Assembly (NCBI GenBank): GCA_023053545.1
Contig: JAKZAN010000002.1
Coordinates: 7,498,790-7,562,789 of the forward strand
Origin: Lepidurus packardi
Taxonomy: Eukaryota > Arthropoda > Branchiopoda > Notostraca > Triopsidae
DNA length: 64,000 nt
Direction: 5' to 3'
In this document: positions 24,101 to 34,418 of the stretch, piece by piece
Layout: each line of letters opens with the position of its first letter
Numbering within the stretch: position 1 is the first letter of the stretch
Translations under genes and position numbers: made by a program
Notes under the pieces: model-generated
The model's input: only the letters and a program-made list of their open reading frames with translations
Told to the model about the DNA's origin: nothing
Databases searched by the model: none

Positions 24101-24191
24101 TGGTATGATTTGCATAAAGTCCAGTTTGGTCGACTCCGGCTGGGGACGAATGGGAGTGGCTTAATTTCCCGGAATTGCTTTCCGTAGCCAT
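15135..24191 (-). CDS. FARP: FARP-type FERM, RhoGEF and pleckstrin domain protein
   Basis: Guanine-nucleotide exchange factor for Rho-family GTPases linked to the membrane by FERM and two PH domains. Exon 1 is 23991-24191 (ATG at 24189-24191). FERM exons are 23461-23565, 22857-23079, 22570-22781, 22258-22413, 21949-22109, about 21760-21835 and about 21480-21560. They carry family blocks [47 protein letters not shown] and [15 protein letters not shown]. Exon 9 (18908-21211) encodes a 768-residue acidic Ser/Asp/Glu linker. After 17467-17681 come the DH domain ([45 protein letters not shown]), PH1 ([16 protein letters not shown]) and PH2 ([18 protein letters not shown]), ending EDAYWTEA. Both linker joins keep phase. 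The total is about 1,750 residues, against about 1,045 in human FARP1; the excess is the linker. Exon 9 can also read through its donor for about 48 codons to a stop at 18765, giving a possible FERM-only isoform. Whether it is closer to FARP1 or FARP2 was not resolved. Confidence 0.92.
18235..18640. repeat. Possible small foldback element in FARP linker intron
   Basis: GGCCAGACCTATT near 18288 is repeated in inverse as AATAGGTCTGGCC near 18615, inside the intron between the linker exon and the DH exons. A related spelling (GGTTTTGGCAAAAGGCTGGTCAGGCCTA) occurs near 10450. The ends and target duplication are not clear. Confidence 0.3.
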
Positions 24192-25437
24192 TGTTGGCTA
24201 TTGTCCCACAACTTCACCGTGGATGAATCGCTAAAGGAAGCTGAGCAATGTGTAATTGGAGAATTTCTTCACTTCCGGGACATTGCAGACGACACCAGCC
24301 TACAGTTTTTGAAAACCGGGCTAGGCAATGATGGTGGAAACTTCTCCAGCTGGGACTTTGGTTCCAAAGCCCTCCGAAATATTCCTGCAGGAAGACAAAA
24401 TTGTTAGGAAATGGGAGAAATAGACGTCTTGGATTAGAAAACAGGATAAATCTTAAATTCTAATCCTCTTAGAACGCCAAAAATGCGAGACAAAACACTA
24501 AATGTGACTAGATTGGCACAGGATGGTTGTGCTTAAAGTAATCCTGGCTGTTAAACCCATCAGCAAAGACTTTCGCTCATTCAATTAACCACTTAACAGC
24601 GTCTTGACATGGGAGATGAATAGTTACTGAGACCTTTTGAGGTTGCGAAGCAGAGGGGAGTCATATCGCGGGTTCAAGAACGCAACTAAATCGGGGGAAG
24701 CAGGTTTTCAAGCTAAGCTGACAGGGATTTAACTACTTGTATCTGCTGGTTTCTCTATCTCTGCTTATTCTCTATGGCTTCTCTATTTTCCGTAATTCTA
24801 AAATCTTTCACGAAGTTGAAATGTTTGGGCTAAACAAACTTCTGTTCCCAACTACTTACTTCAATTGGCTTAAAAGGGAGCCTAAAATTGCTAGAGAATC
24901 CATCAAGAACTAAATGTTGCCCTTTTATAAAGGCAACTGTGAACCAAGGATTCTTCTTTTCTCTTTTTGCCACGTTCACAAGAAGATCAAAGAAAGACAA
25001 GTATAAAACAAGTAAATATTTACCTGAATATTGCTTGGGTTGCGGAAATTCTGACACACAAAAACTATGCGCAAATCACCGTGGCGTGTATCGTATCAAA
25101 CACGGTTGGAAGAGACGGCAAGGAACCGCCCACACATGGGAAGAGGGCTTTAGACCACACGACACAGATGCTTGTTCTCAATCCAATTTATGCGTCACCC
25201 GAACGCTTTTAGCTACCTCCAAGAGCTGCAATAGTTGCGTAAACGTATAAGAACTTGAGTTAATATCTTTTTGAGCAACACTCCAATCCAGAAACAAAAA
25301 TTTACTCCATTTTTGATCACAATATTGACAGCCCCGTCACCGGCCGAACCCGACTGACAAAACTACTTCTTACATTAGCTTAACTGCTCTACCGCTAGGT
25401 AACGCGCATGGGTCTCGACTTATGAATAACAATTAAT
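24192..25437. other. FARP 5' flank; no supported gene
   Basis: Contains the presumed 5' UTR and promoter of FARP, transcribed leftward. Several open frames occur on both strands but none has recognisable domains or matching splice sites. Confidence 0.35.
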
Positions 25438-25602
25438 ATGGAATCAGGCCGTGATCGTTCACCAGGGAGAAAAGGTTTTCGTTTGCACTGCCCAGGCCTG
25501 TCACAAAATGTGCTACGTCGTCAGATGTTCACGGCAGCAAGAAGATGCATAAAGAGCCTGTTTTTTCCTGACGAGGAAGCTGTAACTTTGATACCAGAAT
25601 AA
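25438..25602 (+). CDS. Short + strand frame in the mobile-element island, unrecognised
   Basis: A 54-residue frame from ATG at 25438 to TAA at 25600-25602, basic in the middle (NVLRRQMFTAARRCIKSLFF). It could be a terminal exon or a remnant of an element gene. Nothing identifies it. It immediately precedes a copy of the 13-base terminal motif at 25625-25637. Confidence 0.2.
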   Translation: MESGRDRSPGRKGFRLHCPGLSQNVLRRQMFTAARRCIKSLFFPDEEAVTLIPE

Positions 25603-25698
25603 ATAACTTGAGTCAAAAACGTTCAACACGTTCTCCGAAAGACTGACAAGTCGGTGTCATTTAAACCTGTGTCGAAAACTGACATCGATGTGTCGTTT

Positions 25699-26100
25699 GT
25701 CCTTTGGTGCTATACGAAAAAGCGGGGCCAACTCTGTAAGGCTCCTTGGGCGTTTTCGAGATCAATTACTATTATAAAAGGGTCAGACTTGATAAAAACG
25801 ATAAAATCATACGTATCGGAGCCTTTTTTGAGTACATATGAGCTTAACAGAGTTAGTTTTGTTCAGATGGGGAAACCTTGTCACTTTGTCCCTTTGTACT
25901 AGACGCAAAGGCGGGTTACCTCTGAAAAACGCCCGCAAAGGGTTAACTCAAGTACTATTATAAAAGGGTCAGATTTGCTAAAGACAGTAAAGTTATGAGT
26001 ATTGGAGGCCGTTTGACGTACACATGAGCTTAAAACAGTTAGTTTTATTCAAGATCGGGGAAACTGTGTCACTTGTCCCTTCGTACTACACGCAAAGGCG
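25699..26100 (+). repeat. Diverged tandem repeat, period about 188 bp
   Basis: Three starts of the same block (TGTCC followed by TTTG or TTCG and GTACTA) lie at about 25699, 25887 and 26074. The inner block ACTATTATAAAAGGGTCAGA occurs at 25768 and 25954. This makes two full units and the start of a third. The copies differ by substitutions and small indels, so the duplication is not recent. Confidence 0.7.
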
Positions 26101-26316
26101 TGCCAAGACGCATGCGAGGAATCTGTAGTGGAAGGCATGCGGGCTTTACTTTCCAGAAGAAAACAATATGTGCTTTCGTACAAAGCCGAGGCCGTTCGAA
26201 AATTTCGAAGTCTAGTCTACGAGCAAAGCAATGTAGAGAATAATTCTGACTGCTCATCTGGGGAAGACGATTCGGACCAAGAATTGGAAGACGAATTCAT
26301 AGTAAATATCATTTAA
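26017..26316 (+). CDS. C-terminal coding remnant on + strand, unrecognised
   Basis: The frame is open from 26017 and ends at TAA 26314-26316. A plausible last exon begins after AG at about 26118 and reads ESVVEGMRALLSRRKQYV, a basic helix, then an acidic tail ending EDEFIVNII. An AATAAA follows at 26331-26336. The basic-helix-then-acidic-tail shape resembles the C-termini of some transposases, but this is only inference. No upstream exon could be joined with confidence. Confidence 0.35.
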   Translation, partial: RTHELKTVSFIQDRGNCVTCPFVLHAKACQDACEESVVEGMRALLSRRKQYVLSYKAEAVRKFRSLVYEQSNVENNSDCSSGEDDSDQELEDEFIVNII

Positions 26317-26330
26317 GCTAACACTTATTT

Positions 26331-26354
26331 AATAAAGCTTAAGAATGCTTTATT
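26331..26354. promoter_or_regulatory. Back-to-back poly(A) signals of convergent genes
   Basis: AATAAA at 26331-26336 on + and the reverse complement of TTTATT at 26349-26354 on - serve the + strand remnant and the - strand gene whose stop is at 26377. The two 3' ends must overlap by tens of bases. Confidence 0.5.
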
Positions 26355-26376
26355 TATAAATGGTTCACACATTGGT

Positions 26377-27915
26377 TCACTTCGTTACTCCCGGACAGTT
26401 ATCTTCCCATTCGAATTCTATCACCTATTGTAGATCAAACAACAATCAAGGCTAACGTCTACCGTGGTTCAATTGGATCTTACCACGATCTCCTCTTGTG
26501 TGTCTTGGGCATTTCCAATAATCTCACCGGCTGATGGGCTTATAACCTGTAAATTACTCTAAAACGAGGAAACAGTAAATCGGAAGAAGATAAGACGCTA
26601 GAAGGCAAAGCAACAAAATAATGGAAGCTTTACTTCGGTCGGTAGGGCAACGGTGTGAATCTGCTTCAGCTGGTCATTCGTCCGTCCGGTCACTCGTCCG
26701 TCAGGAAATTCAATCACCTAATATTTTACGGATAAAAATATACTTTCCTTGTGTCAGAAATCCGGTGACCCTTAACTACTCAATTTAGCATAAAGATATT
26801 CAATAGAGTACTTACCACATCAAGCTCAGGTTCAAGTTCTTGGTTACCTTGAATCGAATGCATTGCTGGTGAAATAGGCAGCTGTCTTCTTCTAGTCTTC
26901 TGGAATGAGTCAATGATGAAACAAATGCTGAGACTAATTTGTGAATAGCTGTACTTGGTTGCTTTGCTCTTCTGCCATTTTCGTTCTTTTGGCTTCGTTC
27001 TCTAATTAATTTCGTTCTCTAATTAATTAAGCGATTACTTATAAAAGGTAACACTTACTTGAACACGTCTTGAGATCTTTCGCCTTCCTCGCCTTTGTGC
27101 GTTTTTTCTTCTCCGTTTTAGTAACACCGGATGTATGAGTAGACTCTTTTCCGTGAGTTACATCAATTGAGAGTTCATCTACGTCTTCCTACATTTTTAA
27201 CATTAAAGCGCTCAAATATATGAATACAAAATTACCTTGTCAGCCGTATGATCTTCGTCAGCCGACACTTCCGCTGAATCAGGAAGCGGTTGGGAATCCT
27301 CCCTGAAAGTAACGAAGACTTAACATCTTATAATAGTGTTAAAAGGGTATACTACATGGCATTATTAAACACAATAGATTATACGAATGCCTGTAAAAGT
27401 TTTGTGACTGAACTTGAGAGTGTACTTGTCAACTGCAGAAATGTACTCCTCCTTCAGGAAGGTAAGGATATGATGGCCTCTTAGGCTTACATCCCTTCGC
27501 CCGCAGCTTTTCTCTTCCACAAACATTTTTTCAATTGTTTCGTTATACGTTAAGAAACTTGACCTGTAGCTAGGCTTTCGCCCTATAATAAGCAAGACGC
27601 TTGCGTAACCGACACCTTCTAATTTTGCCATCTGTAAAATAGTTTTTATTTTCATAATTTATGCGCACATAGTCTATGGAAGAAAAGTCTTACTTGTTTA
27701 AAAATAGACTGCTTAATGCGCATTAATGAGTTCGACTGTAAGGAAGCCTTCTGCCCTTTCTCAAAACTTTCTCGCAGCTTTCCATTCCGCTTTTCATTTG
27801 TCACTTCTTTGAAATTCGTTGGTTTCTTACATTCTGAACAAGTTTTTCTTAAGTAATGTAGTGGCTCACTGCAATGCGGGCACGGCTTTTTATTGCTAAT
27901 ATTCCTTTTAATCAT
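26377..27915 (-). CDS. Spliced gene of unknown family with N-terminal zinc knuckle, in mobile-element island
   Basis: I join nine exons, from ATG at 27913-27915 to TGA at 26377-26379, all with GT-AG borders and continuous phase, giving a protein of roughly 320 residues. The N-terminus carries two CxxC pairs (KPCPHCSEPL and KTCSECKKPT) followed by a Lys-rich segment. The second exon (MAKLEGVGYASVLLIIGRKP onward) is the only hydrophobic, folded-looking part. Later exons are acidic, then basic (EKKKRTKARKAKD), then a set of short exons two of which open with VIEF. I do not recognise the family. The start codon context and about 55 upstream bases match the KDZ-like neighbour, which places both genes in the same element family. 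Intact frame and splice sites argue that it is, or was recently, expressed. Confidence 0.6.
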
Positions 27916-27944
27916 TTCCAGTTAACTACCAATTTTCAAATACC

Positions 27945-28110
27945 AATGTTTGTAAACATAAACCAGAAAGAACAACAGCACTCCGAGTGGCGATGTCCCT
28001 AAGCTTTCGCCCAGAGGTTTATAGCAAATTCTTCTGATACACTAGTTTCAGTATTCGACCAGCGGGATACTTTACATCTCTTCGTCAGTTGTTACCGGCG
28101 AACCTGTTGC
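27945..28110 (-). repeat. Shared leader/promoter repeat, copy 1
   Basis: Upstream of the gene starting at 27915. The plus strand reads AGAACAACAGCACTCCGAGT from about 27970, then GGCGATGTCCCTAAGCTTTC. About 50 bases are identical to copy 3 at 29788, and the GTTTACAAACATTGG block nearest the start codon matches copy 2. The last codons of the KDZ-like gene lie inside its far end. Confidence 0.75.
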
Positions 28111-29608
28111 AGATGGCACCTCATCGACAAAACCGCTCAGTCCGGACATGCATCGTACCCATTCTTCAAATGCGTCCTTAAATGCGATTTGGGAGATTAC
28201 CTACAAGAAAAGAGGTTACAAGAGAAATAGAATAAGTAGTAATTGTTATGCAATCAGTAAGTGCAATACTTACGCGTACATCTAAGTCTTTTGAGAGACG
28301 TTGAAGGGAAGCAAGAAACGCTCTAACTGAGAGTTGAGGACTGTCCATTTTTAAAAAGAAGAACGTGCGTAGTGTTTCGGTAGAGAATATATAGCACCCT
28401 TTAAAGTAAGAGTAGAAAAAAGTTAGGCAGCCAGTCTTTAAAGGTCCCGTTTACCTCCGTAAATACTGGACGAACCAGCGAAATAGTTAGAAGCAACGAG
28501 ATTTTCCCAATCGACTTTATGAATGAAAGTGCACGAATGGCATTTCACGGCCGGAAGGAATACATCTTGTTGACCTAAGGGGGAAGGAAAAAGAAATGCA
28601 TGTGATAAGACATTACTGCTTATCTGACAGACTACCTCGAACGGACACGAATACGCAGGGGATATCAATAATGCACTCGACTTCTTCCGAGCCGCAGTTT
28701 TTACAATTGCTTTCAAGTCTTGCCGGGATTGCACGATCTAACACAGATGAACGAGTTTAATGTATTTCCTCATCGATATATTACGAATATACCATCGTTG
28801 CCCAGAGCGTATGATCCATCCTGCTGTAAAACTAAAGTCTGACAAGGTTTAAGGGTCGTCTTAAAGTCAACAACCCAGGTATGACGAACATGCGTAGCTA
28901 AGAATTTGTGTTTTAGTGCGTCACATGTGACGCACAAAGCCCCACAGCCGTCTTCACACCTGTAATGCTTCACTAATTGAAAAACTAGAAGCACTTAAAA
29001 ATGTACCTCATAATCGCCGGATTTGAGTTGCAATTAACACAATTCTCATTGGTGAACGGAGGAGATTCTTCTTTAAAAAACGCAGTGAATATTTCCGGCC
29101 TTCTTGCTTCCCACTCTGAAGATCTCTTTTCTCTCCTTTCAGTCCAAGTCCGAGAAGGGGGTGGATTTGGTTGTCCTTCAGTGAACGTATTTTCATCCAA
29201 AGGTTTCCTGAGCCTCACTAGCTCAACGCGATTACCTACAATAATAAAACATTTAACCAACGAGAATAAATATTCTAACTTAGCTTCCTTACACGCTTGG
29301 GCCTGGGGAATTTCTGGAGCTTCGGACACGAAAGGTTCAGAGGTCGACGCACCATCGTTAAGATTAAGAGTTTTCGCCATACCAGTGGTCTTAGTTTTGG
29401 AAATACGTGATGGTCGGTTTGAGGATTGCAATGTTCCGGCTCTTGTGTGTATATACAGTTTACCACGACTTTTTCCGCCATTTTTTCTACTCTTTGCTTT
29501 TTCAGCTTCCTTTTTCCTTTTCTGTACAGCTTCATACCGTTCTTTCAACATTTCACCGATCGTCGAAGCCAACTTCTGCTCGGTCTCCCTAATATTCCTT
29601 TTATTCAT
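28072..29608 (-). CDS. KDZ transposase-like N-terminal protein lacking the catalytic domain
   Basis: Six exons join in phase from ATG 29606-29608 to TAA 28072-28074, roughly 410 residues. After a basic, disordered N-terminus comes RTWTERREKRSSEWEARR. A zinc cluster follows, with ligands in NCVNCNSNPAIMRCEDGCG, LCVTCDALKHK and THVRHTWV. A second set is NCKNCGSEEVEC and VKCHSCTF. Then come the WENLVASNYF segment and a SVRAFLASLQRLS helix. This order (linker Trp, cysteine cluster, H-x3-H, second Cys pair, W...L segment) is the front half of Kyakuja-Dileera-Zisupton transposases with a CxC-type zinc cluster. The acidic-triad catalytic half is absent; the frame stops after SATGSPVTTDEEM, residues encoded by the repeat shared with other leader copies. 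It may therefore be a truncated transposase or a protein reduced to its zinc region. Confidence 0.7.
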
Positions 29609-29614
29609 TATTCT

Positions 29615-29700
29615 TTCCGATTTTCAACAACCAATGTTTGTAAACAAAAGCCCTAAGGAAGAACAACAGAACTCCTAGGGGCGTAAAACGCAAATTCTTA
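29615..29700 (-). repeat. Shared leader/promoter repeat, copy 2
   Basis: Upstream of the KDZ-like gene. Shares GTTTACAAACATTGG and GAACAACAGAACTCC with copy 1, and the start codon region ATG-A-N-TAAAAGGAATATTAG with the neighbouring gene. Confidence 0.7.
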
Positions 29701-29758
29701 AGACACGATGGTGTCATATTTTATCTGGGTATACTGTACATATATTCGTAACTAAATC

Positions 29759-30365
29759 CGGAGAACGTGTTGGAAACCAGATGGGAGAACAACAGCACTC
29801 CGAGTGGCGATGTCCCTAAGCTTTCGCCAACAGGCATAAACCAAATTCTACGACAAACGGTTGTCATGTTTGACCAGCGGGGATAGACGTTACACCAATT
29901 TTTCACTTTTTACCGGAGAACGTGTTGCAAGTTTTAACGATTCTCATCAACGAAAGTTGATAAGAATCGTTAACCTCAGCTAAACTAACCTAAAGCTAAG
30001 CTAACATAAACTAAACTAACCGAACGTAACCTAATTCATTTCTAACCCAACTACCAAATTTCGAACTCGAATTTCCAACTAAGGTACTCCGGTAAAAGCT
30101 AGCAGTGCGATACATGACACCCGTTTGTCATTCGTTCTGGAAAACGTGTTGAAAACTTGTACTTGGTCGAAAAACTTGGTCGAATGTTAAAAAAGTAGTG
30201 TCAGTTTTGACTCCCGTTTACATGACACCACTTTGTCAGCTTTCAGGAGAACGCGTTGATTAATACAAGAGGTTCTCAATGTTGCAACACGTTCACAATG
30301 TTCACAACACGTTCACTAGTGTCACAATGTTGCAACACGTTCTCGGAAAAACTGACAAACATGTT
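29759..30365. repeat. Leader copy 3 and clustered terminal motifs of the island repeat
   Basis: Contains leader copy 3 (from 29788) without an attached gene, and exact copies of CGGAGAACGTGTT at 29759-29771 and 29914-29926. Looser copies lie near 30135 and 30245, and an inverted near-copy at 30333-30345. Between them is a CTAA-rich stretch (29975-30035) matching the repeat at 3.6-3.8 kb in inverse. It reads as piled-up ends of one repeat family. Confidence 0.6.
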
Positions 30366-30690
30366 TCACGTATCGCGCTGCTGGTTTTGTCCTGTAGCCC
30401 ATATGTGACCCATCTGTACCCATCTATGTCTGCAATAAACCATGTAAACTTGATAAACTGAACACTAAAATTTAAAAGGAATGCATTAGCCAAAATACGT
30501 CGCATTTTAGGATCAAAATTTCAATTGCATGTAGTAACTTTTCCTTACAAAAAGAAATGGTAATAAAGAGCTAAATTTAAGCATTCCTGTCATTTGAGCA
30601 TCTTATGATCTTTGTAATTAATATGCAAGATTTCCATTTTCCAAAAAAGAGCACTCGAACAAAAAGTGTTCATCATCTTCAAATTCATTC

Positions 30691-33600
30691 TCACTGCATT
30701 AGTCCTTGGGAAACCATAAACTGAGTTATTAATTCGGCCAAGACTCGGCGCTTAAATCGCAACGATTCTTCAATGACACCTTGGATAAATGCCACTTTCA
30801 TTTCCGTGCTGCCTTGCACGTTCCCAAGGTCCGTAAACAAACTTTTATAATCTGCAAACAAGAACACCACCGTTTATAAAAGATTTCCCTCGAAACGTTA
30901 CATGCACTTTATTCGTATCAAGTAAAGTACCTTTGCCTGGCCTCCGGATAGCCTTGTAGATGGACATCTTTAAGCTCGCATTATGTTCACGGATCTCTGC
31001 AATCTCGATTTTGCTAGAAACAATATTCCCATTAAGGCGAGGGGCGGGGTGTTCCGCAATACCATTAAAATTGCCTTCATTGGCTTCTCTTTCTCGATGG
31101 AGCGCCAGGCCGTTTGGTAATCTGGGTAAGCCTTGTGCTAAACGATCTTCAGCGTCCGAGTCTACCGGCACATAATCTGAAGAGGGAACATACAAATTAC
31201 GTTATTCCATATGTTCAAATCTTTGTCCAAAAATTAAAAATTACCTCCATTGACCAAAGGATAATCGGGAATTATCGATTCGCGGCTAACTTCATCCGCA
31301 TTGAGAAGAAAAGGCGAAGAAAGGGGCACAAAGGTCTGTGAAGGACTGGGAATTACCAACGGAGGTATGAAAGGAGGGTCTGGGAGGACCACAGGCTGGA
31401 TTATGGGCACTGGAGGGGGCGACACTGCAGGAACAGGATACACGACTGGCGGAGGTGACGGACTGGGCGAGATTATTACAGGAAGGGGAGAACTAGGTCG
31501 ACGAATCACCAAATCTTTGGGTAAAGGCCCCGGTTTTCTTTTGCTGCTTCGCAGCCCGGATGGGGACATGGGATCAGCTGGACGCTTGATTCCGCGTATG
31601 GGACTACTTCCACCGCCCATGAGGTCAATATCTGCTTCATCCACCATCATTCGCTACGAAGAAAGAATAAATTAGAAAAATTTCCTTATTTTGTGTACTA
31701 AAAAAACGTTGCAAAACCTTGTCGATTTTAAAAGGATTGCCGAACATGTGCTGCCGAACAGGTGTGGACTCAATTTCCCTAAGGGGTGGTGGGATCCGCT
31801 TGAGATATTCTTGGTAATTGCCCATTTGTGCTACGGGCATACTGTGTAATTGATCTGAAACGAATATTATTTCATTTTCAGACAATTATTTTGATTTTCT
31901 TCGTTGTTTTCTTTACCATCATCTTGAAGTTTCGTGTGGGTTAGTGAAGGTTGTAAGAAATTAGCGCGCATGCGCGCTACCTGGTCTAATAAAGTGGACC
32001 GCGGAATGTCATAAGGATTGCGAAAACTTTGTGGTCGTACGTCTTTGTCTTTCATGGCTATCGCAAAACCAGGGAAGTCCGTCACTTGGTCCCTCAAGTG
32101 ACTGAACTTACCTAAAGACAGGACATTTTTGTTCAACGAGCACAAAAATACATTAGGTTGAATATAAGTAACCAATCAAAAAGAACGTACTTTGCAATTT
32201 AGGGTTAGAAATCAAGTCTCGCCTTAAGGGAAACCGTGGTACGACTTTCATGCCTTCCAGGCTAACCGGTCTCACTCTTCCTACGTCATTGCACAGTTTA
32301 TCAAACTCCGTTTTGGCTTGATTCTTTAAACGTTTCAGATAATTCACGACGCTGTAGCTTAAGCTGTTATCCAAGGTCTCGGGAATCAAGGAAGTTGCCA
32401 GATTGGGTGCTCCCATTCTTGTCAACGCTCTTCTCAATGGCTGGAAAATCAAAATAATCGTTATTTTATCGCTTTAGATCAGAAAAGTGAATCTACCGCA
32501 GCGTAATAAGGTGGCATGGTTCGTAAATAATTAGCGAATTGCTGTCTCCACTCTACTGTGGGCTTTAAACGCAACAGTTTAAACAACTCATCCAAAAGCG
32601 GTAACAACGCAGGGTAATTGTAAGGCATAACAAACAGATTCACGGTTTGCAAGTTCGTGGATGCTTTCAAATACCCAAAGGGGTGTCCAAGGTCCCCTGC
32701 CTTATGGCTACTGGGCACGAACACCTAAGATAATATCACAGAAATTACCACCAGATATTATCAAAGTATATCAGATAGTATCACAGAAACGACTTGAATG
32801 TGATATTTTAAAAAATATGTTCTATTCGAATGAATGATTTTAATTTTAAATACATTTTCGAAAAATTTTAATATTTTATTTAATCTATACTTTACCTGCC
32901 AACAGGTGGTAGCTTGTTTTCGGGACAAAATAAACTGCGTGAGAGGGCAAGGTTCAACCTCGTATTTGTCAAAAGGAAGATTTTCGATCACCATAGGCTC
33001 TTGGTTGGTACATGTGAATTTAATTAGGGGATGAGCTGTCCTTGGGGGCTAGAATACAAACGTTTACTAGTACTTTTACCTATTTATATCTAAATCAATA
33101 GGTTTACCAAGGCTGGAGCGTTCATATCGGGCCAGAAAGCTTCTGGAATGGGCCAGAATCCCACGGCAAAGCCTTTCTGAGCTGATCGGGGGACCAAAAT
33201 CATCCGTCTACAGGTCTGCCACGCTGAAGGCATTGCAGAGTTCAGATTAATTGGTGTGGGAGTGTGCGGACGGCTCGAGGAGTTGTTATCAAAGGGTTTG
33301 ATCTCGTTTTCCATGTAAATATCCGTGTCGGATTTCACTAGAATTAAGCAAAAGGGTTTCAGAATGCGCAGGAGGAAAACAACAGCTATCTAATTACATT
33401 CGTTGCCCATTGGAGGAGGATCGGGTCCTACTTTCTCGAAATGGATCACTACGCCACTTTGGATCTTCTGGACCAAGCTTTCAACGCACTGCATTAGCAT
33501 TCGATGGGAAGTAATTGCATACGAGCGACCTAGAAAACAACAACTATATTATGACGGGAGATGGCTTTTTGAGCCCTTTGTGTTACCTCCCGTAACCTCA

Positions 33601-34418
33601 CACATGGAATCGATAGGCGAATGGTCACTAGGAACTATTCCTATGCCATCTCGTTCTGAAGGAGGCGTGCCAGTCAAGCGGAGAACGAGGCTAAAGAGCC
33701 TCTGATCCCAGCGAAATGGTTCTCGAGTCAATTCCGAGCCCGGGATGGTTGAATTCATGGGCAGATTCAGCTTTTTAAAAAAATGCAATTTTGTTAGGAA
33801 ACAAAACACTAGAGGTGAAGCGGAGGTTTCTTTTTACCTCTTCCTGGACACCCCCATTGTACGCCAATCTACCTCCATCTGTGATGCAAACGATCACAGC
33901 AGGCTCTAAATAGAAGGGATATCTGCCTTGACCATACATGTCAATCCCAGTCTGCATCCGATTGACATTTAGGAGATCAAACGCGCTTTTCAAGGCCGAA
34001 CCCATGGTTGTTAATCCGGTGGCTTGTAAGTTCTTCAGTTCATTCATGAACGTGGCTAAATTTTCCTTCCATCCAGCCTATTAATAATGTGTTATGCCGT
34101 AAATATTCACTCATAAAAAGTAAAGGATATAGGAATTAAAGGGTGATGTATCGCTACTTTAATATTGAAAGGCGGCTCTTCAAACGTAAGCAACATGTAG
34201 CGGTCTCCACGGCTTTCCTGTGAACGCTGGCGAATCTGAAAGGAACAATTGACTTGATTATGAGTGAAAGGATACGAAAACATATCTGTTTGTTTCTTTA
34301 CTTTGACGAATGTTTCCACGGCGCCTTTTCCGACGTCCAATAAACTAGGTCTGCCACCGAAAAAGGCTCGCTGGTTCATAGATGCTGATGTATCCAGCAG
34401 AAACACGATTATAGTCAT
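30691..34418 (-). CDS. INTS6: Integrator complex subunit 6
   Basis: Subunit of the nuclear Integrator complex, which cleaves snRNA and paused nascent transcripts; INTS6 contacts the PP2A module. Fourteen exons read in order from ATG 34416-34418 to TGA 30691-30693, close to 900 residues, like the human protein (887). The N-terminal von Willebrand A domain has the MIDAS motif DTSASMN, then DRYMLLTFEEPPFNIK and DMYGQGRYPFYLEP. The middle carries PFRWDQRLFSLVLRL, SLVQKIQSGVVIHFEK, VIENLPFDKYEVEPCPLTQF, GHPFGYLKASTNLQTVNLFV and MPPYYAA. Later come MGNYQEYLKRIP and FGNPFKIDK, a Pro-rich stretch, and the conserved C-terminal cap ending RFKRRVLAELITQFM. It is read leftward, with GHITM downstream-to-upstream on the same strand and about 425 bases between. 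Confidence 0.95.

Noticed and set aside
24888-25250. 120-residue + strand frame with several cysteines
   Set aside because: No recognisable pattern, no splice continuity, and overlapping frames on the same strand are equally open.
29001-29678. 225-residue + strand frame
   Set aside because: It is the antisense of the KDZ-like gene, whose - strand reading has matching splice sites and zinc ligands.
29975-30035. Interstitial telomere repeat
   Set aside because: CTAA words are degenerate and not in a regular pentamer register. They are part of the dispersed repeat shared with 3.7 kb.
27000-30400. CRISPR-like or prokaryotic defence interpretation of the clustered repeats
   Set aside because: Repeats are irregularly spaced with no spacer array, and the surrounding genes are spliced eukaryotic genes.
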